Assembly: GCF_018598185.1 (NCBI RefSeq)
Contig: NZ_JAHESC010000030.1
Location: forward strand, 29,526-93,525
Length of the DNA stretch: 64,000 bases
Source: Dawidia soli
GTDB lineage: Bacteria > Bacteroidota > Bacteroidia > Cytophagales > Cyclobacteriaceae
Direction of reading: 5' to 3'
Part shown: one piece after another, positions 27,987 to 38,103 of the stretch
How the letters are laid out: every line of letters begins with the position of its first letter
Numbering within the stretch: position 1 is the first letter of the stretch
Made by a program: the position numbers and the translations under genes
The notes under the pieces: model-generated
Seen by the model: the letters and a program-made list of their open reading frames with translations, nothing else
What the model was told of the DNA's origin: nothing
Database searches by the model: none

Positions 27987-29525
27987 ATGGTTGCTAAGAC
28001 CTTTGGCGGGGCTGTCTACGGGGTGGACGCACGCACGATTACCGTCGAGGTAAATATCATTCAGGGTCTGCATTTTCATTTAAGCGGCTTGCCTGACAAC
28101 GCCGTAAAAGAAAGCCAGCATCGGGTGGAGGCGGCGTTGAAAAGCGGCGGCTATTTCATGCCGCGTAATAAAACCGTGGTAAACCTCGCACCGGCCGATA
28201 TTCGCAAGGAAGGCGCCGCGTACGACCTGCCCATTGCCCTGGCCGTGCTCCAGGCTTCGGAGCAGATCCAAACCGAACAGTTGGAACGTTATATCATCAT
28301 GGGCGAGCTCGCCCTCGATGGCACGCTACGGCCCATAAAAGGAGCGCTCCCCATTGCCATTCAAGCCCGCAAAGAGAAGTTCACCGGATTTATACTACCT
28401 GCCGACAATGCCCGCGAAGCGGCCATCGTCAACTCTCTCGATATCCTTCCGGTACGCACGCTACAAGAAGCGATCGACTTCCTGACCGGCAAGGCCACGA
28501 TCGAACCGGTACACGTCGACACACGTGAGCTGTTTGCCGCCAGCAATAGTAGCTATCCCATCGACTTCAAGGATGTGCAGGGGCAGGAGAGTATCAAGCG
28601 CGCGCTCGAGATCGCCGCGGCCGGTGGCCACAACGTCATCATGATCGGCCCGCCGGGTGCTGGTAAGACTATGCTGGCCAAACGGCTGCCGTCCATTCTG
28701 CCGCCGCTTACGCTCAACGAAGCTCTTGAGACGACCAAGGTACACTCCGTAGCCGGTAAGCTTGGCAAGGATGCAGCGTTGATGACCACCCGGCCGTTTC
28801 GCAGCCCGCACCATACCATTTCGGACATCGCGCTCGTGGGCGGCGGCGGTCATCCACAACCCGGTGAGATATCATTGTCCCATCACGGTGTGCTGTTCCT
28901 CGACGAGCTGCCCGAGTTTAAGCGCTCGGTGCTGGAGGTGATGCGGCAGCCGATGGAGGAAAGACGCGTGACCATCTCGCGTGCAAAAATATCGCTTGAC
29001 TTTCCGGCCAGCTTTATGCTGGTGGCGTCCATGAATCCATGTCCTTGCGGATACTATAATCACCCCGAGAAAGAGTGTGTCTGCGCGCCGGGCGTGGTAC
29101 ACCGTTACCTACGCCGCGTCAGCGGGCCATTGCTGGATCGCATCGACCTGCACGTAGAAGTGGTGCCGGTCAGCTTTGACGAGATGACCGCGAACCGCAA
29201 GGCGGAGAGCAGTGAGCAGATCCGCGAGCGTGTTGTCAAAGCCCGGGAAGTACAGGCCGAGCGTTTTAAGGCGCACGACGACCTCTATTGCAATGCCATG
29301 ATGCCCTCGCACATGGTGAAGGAAGTATGCGAGCTGAACGAAGCCGGCCGCAAGCTGCTCAAGACCGCGATGGAGCGGCTGGGGCTCTCGGCGCGGGCCT
29401 ACGATCGCATTCTGAAAGTAGCGCGCACCATCGCCGACCTGAGTGGTGCTGCGGACATCCGCGTCGAGCACCTGGCAGAGGCGATTCAATACCGCAGCCT
29501 CGACCGCGAGGGGTGGGCGGGGTAA
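27987..29525 (+). CDS. yifB: YifB/ComM-family Mg-chelatase-like AAA+ ATPase
   Basis: 512 aa. N-terminal ChlI-like/Lon-protease-like fold (GVDARTITVEVNIIQGLHFHLSGLPDNAVKES), Walker A GPPGAGKTMLAKRLP, the element FRSPHHTISDIALVGGG, Walker B VLFLDELPEF, and four cysteines in the segment MNPCPCGYYNHPEKECVCAP. ComM is a branch-migration helicase in natural transformation; in Bacteroidota the function is untested. Full length. Confidence 0.95.
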   Translation: MVAKTFGGAVYGVDARTITVEVNIIQGLHFHLSGLPDNAVKESQHRVEAALKSGGYFMPRNKTVVNLAPADIRKEGAAYDLPIALAVLQASEQIQTEQLERYIIMGELALDGTLRPIKGALPIAIQARKEKFTGFILPADNAREAAIVNSLDILPVRTLQEAIDFLTGKATIEPVHVDTRELFAASNSSYPIDFKDVQGQESIKRALEIAAAGGHNVIMIGPPGAGKTMLAKRLPSILPPLTLNEALETTKVHSVAGKLGKDAALMTTRPFRSPHHTISDIALVGGGGHPQPGEISLSHHGVLFLDELPEFKRSVLEVMRQPMEERRVTISRAKISLDFPASFMLVASMNPCPCGYYNHPEKECVCAPGVVHRYLRRVSGPLLDRIDLHVEVVPVSFDEMTANRKAESSEQIRERVVKAREVQAERFKAHDDLYCNAMMPSHMVKEVCELNEAGRKLLKTAMERLGLSARAYDRILKVARTIADLSGAADIRVEHLAEAIQYRSLDREGWAG

Positions 29526-29631
29526 GCCTGCCGGGGATTTTGGCAGCCGATATTTTACGCTATTTTTGGGCTGGTGTCTGCACAACGCAGCACACAGCAG
29601 TGTAACCCCCCACAGGAATAGCCGTACGGAA

Positions 29632-30594
29632 ATGCCAACAGGAACGAAGAAGATACTTATACTGGGCGGACTCGGCTTTATCGGCAAGAACCTGTACAAG
29701 CGCCTGGCGCACGATGGCCACACCGTCACCATCCTGACGGAACGGATACACAGCGAGGCCGATGGTTTCCTGACGCCCGCGGTACGACAGCATACCCTGC
29801 AAGGCAGCATCCTGAATCCGCAGTTGATGAACAACCTGGTGGCGGGGTTTGATGTCATCTTCTCGCTGGCCGGCAGCTCGGGCGCCGCCGACAGCATCCG
29901 CGATCCGTACCACGACCTGGACACGAACCTGAAGGGGCACCTCAATATACTCGAGGCCTGTCGCCAGTATAACCCCGGGGCGCTGCTCGTGTTCCCTTCG
30001 AGCCGCCTGGTGTATGGCAAGCCCACGGCAAACCCGGTGCGCGAGGACCACCCGTTGCAGCCCGAGTCGATCTACGCCATTCACAAGATCACCACCGAGC
30101 ATTATTATTTGTTATACCAGCGTCTGTATGGCATTCGCTCGGTCATCTTCCGCATTGCCAATCCGTTTGGTCCGTACCAGCGCTTTGGCAGCAACAATTA
30201 CGGCATCCTCAACTGGTTTATACACAAGGCGCTCGTGGGCGAGCCGATCGAGATCTACGGCGACGGCAGCCAGCAACGCGACTTCATCTATATCGACGAC
30301 CTGGTGGAGGTATTGACCCGGGTGATGGACACGCCGGCCATGGCGGGGAATATATACAACGCCGGCGCCGGCGCGGGCATCTCGCTGCGCCAGGCGGTAG
30401 AGGTGATCCAACGGTATATCCCGGCGACGCAGGTAACATTCCGGCCATGGCCGGAGATCGCCAAAAAGATCGAGACGGGCGACTACATTGCCGACATCGG
30501 CTTGCTGAAACAACATACCGGCTGGATGCCCCGTACGAGTTTTGATGCGGCCATGAAAGAGACCATTGCATTTTATGACAGAAGCAACACGTGA
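29632..30594 (+). CDS. NAD-dependent epimerase/dehydratase (extended SDR)
   Basis: 320 aa from the ATG at 29632; the longer open frame overlaps yifB in another frame and is rejected. NAD-binding GGLGFIGKNL, a Ser pair in FPSSRLVYG, the catalytic YxxxK in YAIHKITTEHYY, and substrate-region NPFGPYQRFG. It resembles UDP-glucose 4-epimerase or nucleotide-sugar epimerases. Overlaps the glycosyltransferase gene by 20 nt, so the two form a pair for a surface glycan. Confidence 0.9.
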   Translation: MPTGTKKILILGGLGFIGKNLYKRLAHDGHTVTILTERIHSEADGFLTPAVRQHTLQGSILNPQLMNNLVAGFDVIFSLAGSSGAADSIRDPYHDLDTNLKGHLNILEACRQYNPGALLVFPSSRLVYGKPTANPVREDHPLQPESIYAIHKITTEHYYLLYQRLYGIRSVIFRIANPFGPYQRFGSNNYGILNWFIHKALVGEPIEIYGDGSQQRDFIYIDDLVEVLTRVMDTPAMAGNIYNAGAGAGISLRQAVEVIQRYIPATQVTFRPWPEIAKKIETGDYIADIGLLKQHTGWMPRTSFDAAMKETIAFYDRSNT

Positions 30595-31720
30595 CCGGGT
30601 CTGCTGCGCCCACTACGCCTCGACCTATTTACCGCTCACCCAGAACTGGATCTACCGGACACTCACACACCACCGGTCTTACCGCCCGATATTCCTGACC
30701 CGAAAGAAGGAGAACCTCAACCTGTTCCCCCTCTCGCCGGTATATAGCCTCGACGATCGGGGCAAGGTATGGCAATACGTGTCGGTCGCCTTCTTCAAGA
30801 TATTTGGCTACTTCGGCTTTATGCAACGTGCCTGTCGGCAGCACGAAGCAAAAGTACTGCATGTACATTTCGGCTACCACGGTGTAAAAATGACCGGTCT
30901 GAAAAAGAAGCTGAACATACCGATGATCTGCAGCTTCTACGGCGACGACGTCTTTTCTTTCCCCACGCTACCCGCCAACCGCGCGCGTTACCAGGCGCTG
31001 TTTCGGGATGCCGATAAATTGCTGGTGCTCGGCCCCTATATGAAAGCCGAGCTGATACGGTTAGGCTGCCCGGAGCATAAGATCGCGATCCACCACCTGG
31101 GCATCGACGCCGATACCATCCGTTTTGAGAAACGTACCGTGGCGCGGGGCGGTAAGATCCGCTTTCTGATCGCGTCCAGCTTCCTGGAGAAAAAGGGCAT
31201 CGAGCTGGCCGTACGCGCGTTGGCTGCGCTGCGCACACAATACGACTTCAGCCTCGATATCATTGGCGACGGCGTGCTGAAGCCTGTCATTCTCGAGGCG
31301 ATCGCGACGGGCGGCATACAGGACCGCGTGACGCTGCACGGTTATAAGCCGTATGCGTATTTTATCGATCTGTCGTACCGGTGTGACGTATTGATACAAG
31401 CCAGCCGCACGGGCAGTAAGAATAACAAAGAGGGTACGCCGATGGCGATTGTCGACGCGATGGCTACCGGCATGGCCATTATTTCCACGAAACACTCCGA
31501 TATACCCGAGGTGGTGCACGACGGTGTACACGGCTTCCTGGCCGAAGAGAACGACGTTGACAGCCTGCGCCAATGCCTGGCCCGGCTGTTCGAGCAGGCC
31601 GACCGCATCGAGGCCTTTAGCGTGGCCGCCCGGGCCCGCGTAGAAGCGGAATTTAACGTCGCCACCCAAACCCAACGGCTGGAGGGGTACTATACGGAGC
31701 TGATCAGCGCGCAGGGGTAA
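30575..31720 (+). CDS. GT4-family glycosyltransferase
   Basis: 381 aa from the ATG at 30575 (a TTG at 30566 is also in frame). GT-B fold: N-terminal domain with CSFYGDDVFSFP, C-terminal donor domain with IRFLIASSFLEKKGIELAVRAL, then EGTPMAIVDAMATGMAIISTKHSDIPE, the E-x7-E motif region typical of GT4. Sugar and acceptor cannot be predicted. Translationally coupled to the epimerase. Confidence 0.9.
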   Translation: MTEATRDRVCCAHYASTYLPLTQNWIYRTLTHHRSYRPIFLTRKKENLNLFPLSPVYSLDDRGKVWQYVSVAFFKIFGYFGFMQRACRQHEAKVLHVHFGYHGVKMTGLKKKLNIPMICSFYGDDVFSFPTLPANRARYQALFRDADKLLVLGPYMKAELIRLGCPEHKIAIHHLGIDADTIRFEKRTVARGGKIRFLIASSFLEKKGIELAVRALAALRTQYDFSLDIIGDGVLKPVILEAIATGGIQDRVTLHGYKPYAYFIDLSYRCDVLIQASRTGSKNNKEGTPMAIVDAMATGMAIISTKHSDIPEVVHDGVHGFLAEENDVDSLRQCLARLFEQADRIEAFSVAARARVEAEFNVATQTQRLEGYYTELISAQG

Positions 31721-31841
31721 TTCGCCTGGCGACGTTTCCATCCAGATGGGGGAGGAGCGGGTGTAAAAAAGATCGCCGGATTTGTGCAACTTTTGGTAAC
31801 TTCCGGACATCTCCGAAGATATCCGGATAACCCCACGACCT

Positions 31842-34235
31842 ATGTTAAAAAGCCTGCTCCTCATCGCCCTGCGCAACATGCGTAAAGAAAAAGCCTACAC
31901 CGGCATCAATGTGCTCGGCCTTACGGTGGGCATTACCTGCAGCATGTTCCTGCTGTTGTATATCCTCGATGAGCTGAGCTTTGATCGTTACCACAAAGAT
32001 GCTCCCAACATTTACCGGGTCGTTACCCACATCAAGGAAACGGATGATGCTTTTACCTGGGCGGTGGCCCAAATACCGTTTGCCGAAGAGGTACGCGATA
32101 ATTACCCGGAAGTTAAAAACGCCGTGCGCTTTTTTGGCACCGGCCGTACATTATACCGCTACGAAGAAAAGGAGTTCTATGAAGACAAGTTCTTCCAGGC
32201 AGACTCCACCGCCTTCGACATGTTCACCTATACGTTCCTGGCGGGTGACCCCGGCACCGCCCTGGACGAGCCGTTCTCGATCGTGCTGACGCGCAGCATC
32301 GCGATCAAATATTTTGGCAAGACCGATGTCATTGGCCAGTCGTTCCAGAACCAGCGTGGCGAAACGTTTAAGGTTACGGCGGTCATGGAAGATGTACCGC
32401 TCAACTCACACTTCATTTTCGATGGCCTGATCTCGGCCAGCAGCCGCCCGAAAGATGCCGTCGGCAGCTGGGGGAACTTCGGGATCTATACCTACATCCA
32501 GCTGCCCGAGGGTTACGACCTCAGCAAGATGTACACCAACCTGGAGAAGATCGTGAAAGAAAAGGTCGACCCCATCTTTGCGCAGTATGGCATCACCATT
32601 CGTTATGAGCTGCAGCGCATTATCGACATTCACTTATACTCCGAGATCCAGGACGAAGCGGAAGCGGGCGGGAGCATGAGCGTGCTATATATCTTCGCGG
32701 CCGTCGCGGTGTTTATGCTTGTCATTGCATCTATCAACTATATGAACCTTGCCACGGCGCGCTCGGCCAACCGTGCCAAGGAGGTGGGCATTCGCAAGGT
32801 GATGGGCTCGCCCCGTACACAGCTTATGGCGCAGTTCATCATGGAGTCTGTGGTGATCACGTTCACATCCTTGGTCATCAGCCTGCTGTTGATCTACGCA
32901 TTGCTGCCGGCGTTTAATGAGCTGGCGAATAAAAAGATGCCGTTCAGCTATGTAATGCAGGCGCCGGTATTGCTGAGCCTGCTGGCGATCGTATTGGTGG
33001 TAGGCGTAGGGGGCGGAAGCTACCCGGCCTTTTACCTCTCGAGCTTTAACCCGATCGGGGTATTGAAGGGAAAGCTTTCGGCCAGGGGCGGCAGCGTGAT
33101 CTTCCGCAAGGTGCTGGTCGTGCTGCAATTCTCGATCTCCATCTTCATGCTAATCAGTACGATGATCGTGTTCGATCAGCTGCAATACATGCGCACGAAG
33201 GACCTGGGGTTCACAAAAGACCGCGTGGTGTGCATAGCGCTGTCGGGAGAGGACCAGGTGAAAAAATCCGGGGTGCTGGCCGAGCGCCTGCGCCAGACGC
33301 GGGGAGTGGAGTGGGCGGGCGCTTCCAATGCAGGCCCCGGCGACGGTATCGGTAAGCTGCTGCTACAGGTGGACGATAGCGAAGGCAAGCTGGTAGAGCG
33401 GGGCATCAACCTCTACCGCGCGGACTTCGACTTTATTAAAAGCATCGGCATGCATGTGGTCCAGGGCCGCGACTTCTCGCGCGATGTATCTTCAGACACG
33501 ACGTTTGCCGTGCTGGTAAACGAAGCCATGGTAAAACGCATGGGGTGGAAAGATCCCATTGGCAAACGGTTCGTCTTCCAGGACGAGCAGCCGATTGAAA
33601 AACGCGTAGTAGGTGTGGTAAAGGACTATCACCAGAATTCACTTTACGGCGTGATCGAACCACTGATGATCATGTTGAGCGAAGACGATAACTATTTGCT
33701 CTTTGCCCGCATCAAGGAAGGTGAAGATACGAAAGAGGCACTGGCGGCTATTGAAAATACGTGGAACGGCGTATTCTCCGACATACCGTTTGAATACGAC
33801 TTCCTGGATCAGCGGTTCGACTCGCAGTATAAGTCTGACGAAAAGCGCAGTTATATCTTCACGTTCTTCTCCGCGCTGACGATCTCCATTGCTTGTCTCG
33901 GTTTGCTGGGCCTGGCGGCATTCACCACGCAGCAACGGTATAAAGAGATCGGCATCCGGAAGGTGATCGGTGCCAGTGTGCAGGGGTTGGTGATGCTGGT
34001 GGCGCGGGAGTTCTTTATACTCGTAGGCATCGGAACGATCATTGCGTTCCCGGTGGCGTGGTACTTTACCAATTCGTGGCTGCAAAAATTTGCGTATCGT
34101 ATCGAGCTGAGTGGGGAGTGGGCTACGTTTATACTTTCGGCCTTGCTGGCAGCCCTGATTACGATGCTGACGGTGGGCTACCACGTACTGCGGGCAGCGT
34201 CCTCTAATCCTGTGAAGGCGTTGAGGGACGAGTAG
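31842..34235 (+). CDS. FtsX/MacB-type ABC transporter permease
   Basis: 797 aa. Two copies of the module TM helix + periplasmic MacB_PCD domain + FtsX three-helix bundle: MLKSLLLIALRNMRKEKAYTGINVLGL opens it, with ARSANRAKEVGIRKVMGSPRTQL after the first bundle and QRYKEIGIRKVIGASVQGL in the second, ending SSNPVKALRDE. No ATPase gene is adjacent, which is usual for the many stand-alone permeases of this kind in Bacteroidota. Substrate unknown; probable roles are lipoprotein or peptide handling. Confidence 0.92.
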   Translation: MLKSLLLIALRNMRKEKAYTGINVLGLTVGITCSMFLLLYILDELSFDRYHKDAPNIYRVVTHIKETDDAFTWAVAQIPFAEEVRDNYPEVKNAVRFFGTGRTLYRYEEKEFYEDKFFQADSTAFDMFTYTFLAGDPGTALDEPFSIVLTRSIAIKYFGKTDVIGQSFQNQRGETFKVTAVMEDVPLNSHFIFDGLISASSRPKDAVGSWGNFGIYTYIQLPEGYDLSKMYTNLEKIVKEKVDPIFAQYGITIRYELQRIIDIHLYSEIQDEAEAGGSMSVLYIFAAVAVFMLVIASINYMNLATARSANRAKEVGIRKVMGSPRTQLMAQFIMESVVITFTSLVISLLLIYALLPAFNELANKKMPFSYVMQAPVLLSLLAIVLVVGVGGGSYPAFYLSSFNPIGVLKGKLSARGGSVIFRKVLVVLQFSISIFMLISTMIVFDQLQYMRTKDLGFTKDRVVCIALSGEDQVKKSGVLAERLRQTRGVEWAGASNAGPGDGIGKLLLQVDDSEGKLVERGINLYRADFDFIKSIGMHVVQGRDFSRDVSSDTTFAVLVNEAMVKRMGWKDPIGKRFVFQDEQPIEKRVVGVVKDYHQNSLYGVIEPLMIMLSEDDNYLLFARIKEGEDTKEALAAIENTWNGVFSDIPFEYDFLDQRFDSQYKSDEKRSYIFTFFSALTISIACLGLLGLAAFTTQQRYKEIGIRKVIGASVQGLVMLVAREFFILVGIGTIIAFPVAWYFTNSWLQKFAYRIELSGEWATFILSALLAALITMLTVGYHVLRAASSNPVKALRDE

Positions 34236-34272
34236 TACGTCTGGTTATTTCTATATTTATGCAAGCGTATTT

Positions 34273-34333
34273 AGCCCTGAAGGCGCAACAATTCGAGGCG
34301 CATATGCATCGATTGTTCCGCCCTTTCAGGGCT
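34273..34333. repeat. Imperfect inverted repeat, REP-like hairpin
   Basis: About 20-bp arms (34273-34292 with 34312-34333), starting AGCCCTGAA and ending TTCAGGGCT, with a 19-nt centre. The AGCCCTGAA/TTCAGGGCT ends look like a dispersed intergenic palindrome. Confidence 0.6.
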
Positions 34334-34364
34334 GCCTTTACAGAACAAGACGTTTCCGCATGTG

Positions 34365-34387
34365 GCCGGTCTTCTACCGGCTTTTTT
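34365..34387 (+). terminator. Terminator of the permease gene
   Basis: 6-bp GC stem (34365-34370 with 34376-34381), 5-nt loop, then six T. It is just before the convergent kinase stop at 34386. Confidence 0.75.
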
Positions 34388-35951
34388 AGAATCGAATGAT
34401 AAATGTTGTTCCCTTATTGACTTCACTTTCCGCCGTCACGGCGCCGCCCATCGCTTCGATCTGCGTCTTCGTGAGGAAGAGCCCCACGCCGCGGGCTTCT
34501 TTGTTTTCATGGAACGTCTTGTGCAATCCAAACAACTTATCCCCGAACTTCTGTAAGTCAATTCCCAAGCCGTTATCCCGCACGCGCAGCTCGGTTTTGC
34601 CGTCGACAATATTGGATGATACATGGATCTCCGGCCTGCGATCGGGCGAGCGATACTTCACGGCATTGCTCAGCAGGTTCTGGAAAATGCTTTCCAGGTA
34701 TGTCTTTGAATAGCCGATCGTCGGCGCCACATTAAAATCAAACGTCACCGTGGCTTCCGATTGGATCAGTTCGCCTTCGAGTGACTGGATCACTTTGTCG
34801 AGCATGTCTTTGAAGCGGATGTCGGTATATTCTACTTCGGTGTTCTTTTTGACCTTTAAGGTTTCCATCAGCTCGTTCATTGTCTCGCTGAGGTTACCGG
34901 AGACGTTCTTGAGCTTTTCGAAGATCATTTTATACTCGTCGATACCGCTTTGCTCGTTGAGGAGGCCGATCAGCGCCTTGATGTTGCCGATGGGTGAGCG
35001 CAGGTTATGCGAGATGATGTGCGCGAACTCGTCTAGTGCCCGGTTCTGCTCCTGTAACTCAGAGGCTACTATTTCCAGGTGGTTCTTGGAGCGGATCAGT
35101 TCCTCTTCTGATTTCTTACGGTCGGTGATGTCGATCGCGGAAGCGAAGATCAGCTGGCGCTCTACATCGGTGGACGAGCTCCACAGCAGCCAGCGGTACG
35201 AGCCATCTTTGCAACGGTAGCGATTTTCGAACGTATTGATATGGTTGCCCCCGCGGATATAACGCATGGTTTCTTGCGTAGCGCCGATGTCATCGCCGTG
35301 TACAAAATCGGTGAACGGACGGGATTTCAGCTCCTCCAGGGTCCAGCCGAGCTTGTCGGCCCACGCAGGACTCAGTTTTTTAAAATAGCCATCAAAGCCT
35401 GCAATCACGTTGAGGTTGACGGTATAACTAAAGACGCGTTCGTTTTCATTGCTTACCTGGCGGAATTCTTCTTCGACTCGCTTTTGCATGGAGATGTCCG
35501 TTGCGATAAACGCATAACCAATACGGTCGTTCTTTTCATCCCATAAAGCTGTCACCGAAATCGAGACGGGAAACACAATACCGTCTTTGCGCACGTATGT
35601 CCACTCGCTGCGCTCGGCATTTTTTTTGTCCTGCAGGCGCGCGACGAACACTTCGAATCCGGGGGAGATAGTTTTGTTCAGCTCGTCGGACAGGATGGTG
35701 GCACGGTGCAGTATTTCTTGCGTGTCGTGAAAGGTTACTATAGAGACGCGGTCCATCACATCGTCAGCGGCATAGCCGAGGAGCAGCTCAGCAGCCCGAT
35801 TGAAGCTAGTAATAGTACCGTGTATATCCGTAGAGATCACGGCCAGCTCGGTCGTGCTGATAATGGCTTCCTGCAGCCGATAAGCGTTCGCCAGGGCGTT
35901 CAGAAACTTATCGTCCGGCAAGGACTTCTCATACAGGGGGAGGGGCTCCAT
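34386..35951 (-). CDS. Cytoplasmic PAS-domain sensor histidine kinase
   Basis: 521 aa from the ATG at 35951 (a TTG at 35969 is the alternative). Three PAS-type regions (about 20-140, then VEEEFRQVSNENERVF onward, and a PAC-like segment GSYRWLLWSSST), then the phospho-acceptor FAHIISHNLRSPIGNI, the N box FQNLLSNAVKYRSP, and the G1 box VRDNGLGIDL. No transmembrane segment is seen, so it senses an intracellular signal. No response regulator lies next to it, so this is an orphan kinase. Confidence 0.9.
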   Translation of the reverse strand: MEPLPLYEKSLPDDKFLNALANAYRLQEAIISTTELAVISTDIHGTITSFNRAAELLLGYAADDVMDRVSIVTFHDTQEILHRATILSDELNKTISPGFEVFVARLQDKKNAERSEWTYVRKDGIVFPVSISVTALWDEKNDRIGYAFIATDISMQKRVEEEFRQVSNENERVFSYTVNLNVIAGFDGYFKKLSPAWADKLGWTLEELKSRPFTDFVHGDDIGATQETMRYIRGGNHINTFENRYRCKDGSYRWLLWSSSTDVERQLIFASAIDITDRKKSEEELIRSKNHLEIVASELQEQNRALDEFAHIISHNLRSPIGNIKALIGLLNEQSGIDEYKMIFEKLKNVSGNLSETMNELMETLKVKKNTEVEYTDIRFKDMLDKVIQSLEGELIQSEATVTFDFNVAPTIGYSKTYLESIFQNLLSNAVKYRSPDRRPEIHVSSNIVDGKTELRVRDNGLGIDLQKFGDKLFGLHKTFHENKEARGVGLFLTKTQIEAMGGAVTAESEVNKGTTFIIRF

Positions 35952-36024
35952 GAAAGGTGGTCTTTCCAACCCCTAAGTTACAGAAATGTAACGGCGATGT
36001 ATTGCTAACCGTAGAATAATTTGG

Positions 36025-36819
36025 TCAGAAAGCGAAACCGCGCTGACGCCTAGCTTCAAAAACTACAACGGCTGCCGCGGTTGACACGTTCATCGAGTCA
36101 ATTTTTCCCTGCATGGGAATAATGATGTTTGCGTTGGAATTTTTTACCCACGCGTCGGAAAGTCCCGTGGCCTCAGTGCCCATGATAATGGCGCTCGGTT
36201 GTGTGAAGTCTATTTCGTGGTAAGGCCGCGAGGCCTGCAAATAGGTACAGTAGATTGCGATGTTGTTTTTGCGAAGCCATGCAATAGTTTCTTCCGATGT
36301 AGCGGCGGCGATCTGTTTGGTAAATACACAGCCTACACTGGACCGCACTACGTTGGGATTGTAAAAATCTGTTTGCGGATCGCAAATGATCACGGCGTCC
36401 ACTCCGGCGGCATCGGCCGTGCGCAGAATGGCGCCGAGGTTGCCGGGTTTCTCGACCGCCTCGACAATTAATAATAAGGGTTGTTTGCCAAGCTGCAGCC
36501 GGTCCAGGCCGTGCGGCTTTTGTTTGGCGATGGCAACCAGGCCGCCCGTGCTTTCGCGTACCGCGATCTTTTCGAATACCTCTTCTGATACCGGGATCAG
36601 CAAGGTCTGTGGTTGAGTATACTCCGCGGCTTCCGCGGCGGGGATGATCGCTTCACAAAAGAACAGCGTCTCCAATGCATAGCCGGCGTCGCGGGCCAGG
36701 CCGATCTCCTTTTTACCTTCGATCACAAACACACCTTGTTTACGCCGCTCACGGGGCTTTTCCAACGACAACAAATGTTTGACTTTCGGATTCTGAGTGC
36801 TGTTGATCTTTACGTGCAT
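36025..36819 (-). CDS. SpoU/TrmH-family RNA 2'-O-methyltransferase
   Basis: 264 aa. N-terminal substrate-binding domain (KHLLSLEKPRERRKQGVFVIEG) and a C-terminal SPOUT domain with knot motifs EAVEKPGNLGAILRTADAAG, MGTEATGLSDAWV, and NVSTAAAVVVFEARRQR. It may methylate 23S rRNA (RlmB-like) or tRNA. The two cannot be separated from this sequence. Divergent from the next methyltransferase. Confidence 0.9.
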   Translation of the reverse strand: MHVKINSTQNPKVKHLLSLEKPRERRKQGVFVIEGKKEIGLARDAGYALETLFFCEAIIPAAEAAEYTQPQTLLIPVSEEVFEKIAVRESTGGLVAIAKQKPHGLDRLQLGKQPLLLIVEAVEKPGNLGAILRTADAAGVDAVIICDPQTDFYNPNVVRSSVGCVFTKQIAAATSEETIAWLRKNNIAIYCTYLQASRPYHEIDFTQPSAIIMGTEATGLSDAWVKNSNANIIIPMQGKIDSMNVSTAAAVVVFEARRQRGFAF

Positions 36820-36929
36820 GCGCAGCCGTTAATTCCCAAAGGTATGGACAGTTCGGGAATTCCCACGGCACTTTTCGCGGTTTACCATTAGTTCTGTTAC
36901 TTTGCCCCCAAAATAAACGGCACTACGCG

Positions 36930-37832
36930 TTGAATATCAAGCTGCACCATCCTTCTTCCTGGCAGGACTACGAACTGCTGGACTCCGGCGACTTCGAAAA
37001 GCTCGAACGTTTTGGCAAGTATATTCTCAGCCGCCCCGAGCCTCAGGCGATCTGGAGCAAGTCGTTACACGAAGACGAATGGAAGAAGCTGGCCCACGCG
37101 CGCTTTGTGCGCGAGCAAAAGGATAACTTTCGCTTTGCCGACGATGTGAAGGGTGGCTGGTCGCGCGGCCCGTCCATGCCCGAAAACTGGCAGGTGCAGT
37201 ATCGTTACAACGACCTCACCCTCAACCTTCGCCTTGGTCTGACCAGCTTCGGCCACGTTGGTGTTTTTCCGGAGCAAGGCAACAACTGGAATTTTATCTA
37301 CGACACCGTCACCGGCTGGAAGATCGCCAGGCCCCGCGTGCTGAACTTGTTTGCTTATACCGGCGCAGCGTCTGTCGTGGCGCGCACGGCGGGGGCCGAT
37401 GTGGTGCATTGCGATGCGTCCCGCCCCGGGATCAACTGGGCCAACCAGAACATGCAGTTGAACAACCAGGATAACATCCGTTGGGTATATGAAGACGCCT
37501 TTAAGTTTGTGCGCCGTGAGGTCAAGCGTGGCAATAAATACAACGGACTGATCATGGACCCGCCGCCGTACGGCCGTGGTCCCGAAGGAGAGAAGTGGAC
37601 GCTGCAAGAACAGCTGAACGAACTGGTCTACATGAGTAGTCAATTGTTAGAAGACGATCATCACTTCTTTATTCTGAGCATGTATGCCGTGGGTCTTTCG
37701 CCGATCGTGGGCCTGAACGTGGTGAAAACACATTTCCCACAGGCGGCCCCGGAATACGGCGAATTTTTCCTGAAATCCAGGCAGGGCAAGGATCTGCCGA
37801 TGGGCACCTTTTTACGGTTCCGGTCGGAATAA
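36930..37832 (+). CDS. Class I SAM-dependent methyltransferase, rRNA (RlmI/RlmK-like)
   Basis: 300 aa with a TTG start. Rossmann methyltransferase with LNLFAYTGAASVVA as the SAM motif and the catalytic MDPPPYGRGPEGEKW, typical of RNA base methyltransferases using an N/D-P-P-Y-like motif. No PUA domain precedes it, so it differs from E. coli RlmI. It probably modifies 23S rRNA. A TACTTTG element at about 36897 may be its promoter. Confidence 0.85.
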   Translation: MNIKLHHPSSWQDYELLDSGDFEKLERFGKYILSRPEPQAIWSKSLHEDEWKKLAHARFVREQKDNFRFADDVKGGWSRGPSMPENWQVQYRYNDLTLNLRLGLTSFGHVGVFPEQGNNWNFIYDTVTGWKIARPRVLNLFAYTGAASVVARTAGADVVHCDASRPGINWANQNMQLNNQDNIRWVYEDAFKFVRREVKRGNKYNGLIMDPPPYGRGPEGEKWTLQEQLNELVYMSSQLLEDDHHFFILSMYAVGLSPIVGLNVVKTHFPQAAPEYGEFFLKSRQGKDLPMGTFLRFRSE

Positions 37833-37869
37833 GCCAGGTTGGAGCAACCTGCGCCGGCATGCCTTTGGT

Positions 37870-37945
37870 GCGGCTTTGACAGGGCTTATATAGGGCTTTA
37901 GTAGGGCTTTGATACGGGTATGATAGGGCTTTGATACGGGTAATC
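37870..37945. repeat. Tandem AGGGCTTT-containing short repeats
   Basis: In the 317-bp gap before typA a short module AGGGCTTT recurs; the longest unit AGGGCTTTGATACGGGTA occurs at 37903-37920 and 37925-37942. Otherwise the gap holds no gene and only the typA promoter. Confidence 0.7.
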
Positions 37946-38103
37946 TCCCCTTTCACATTCCTGATAACGCTATTCAAACGTGTGCGGTAGGCGAAGAATC
38001 TTTCGAGAAATAGGGTATACGCGGATGAAAGAGTGGTGGAACACGGGAATGTGAATTATTCGTAGTCTTTTTGCGAGGCCTTCGACAAGTCCTTAAATAA
38101 CCG

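Noticed and set aside
37870..37945. CRISPR array
   Set aside because: Units are too short, the spacing is irregular, and there are no cas genes in the window.
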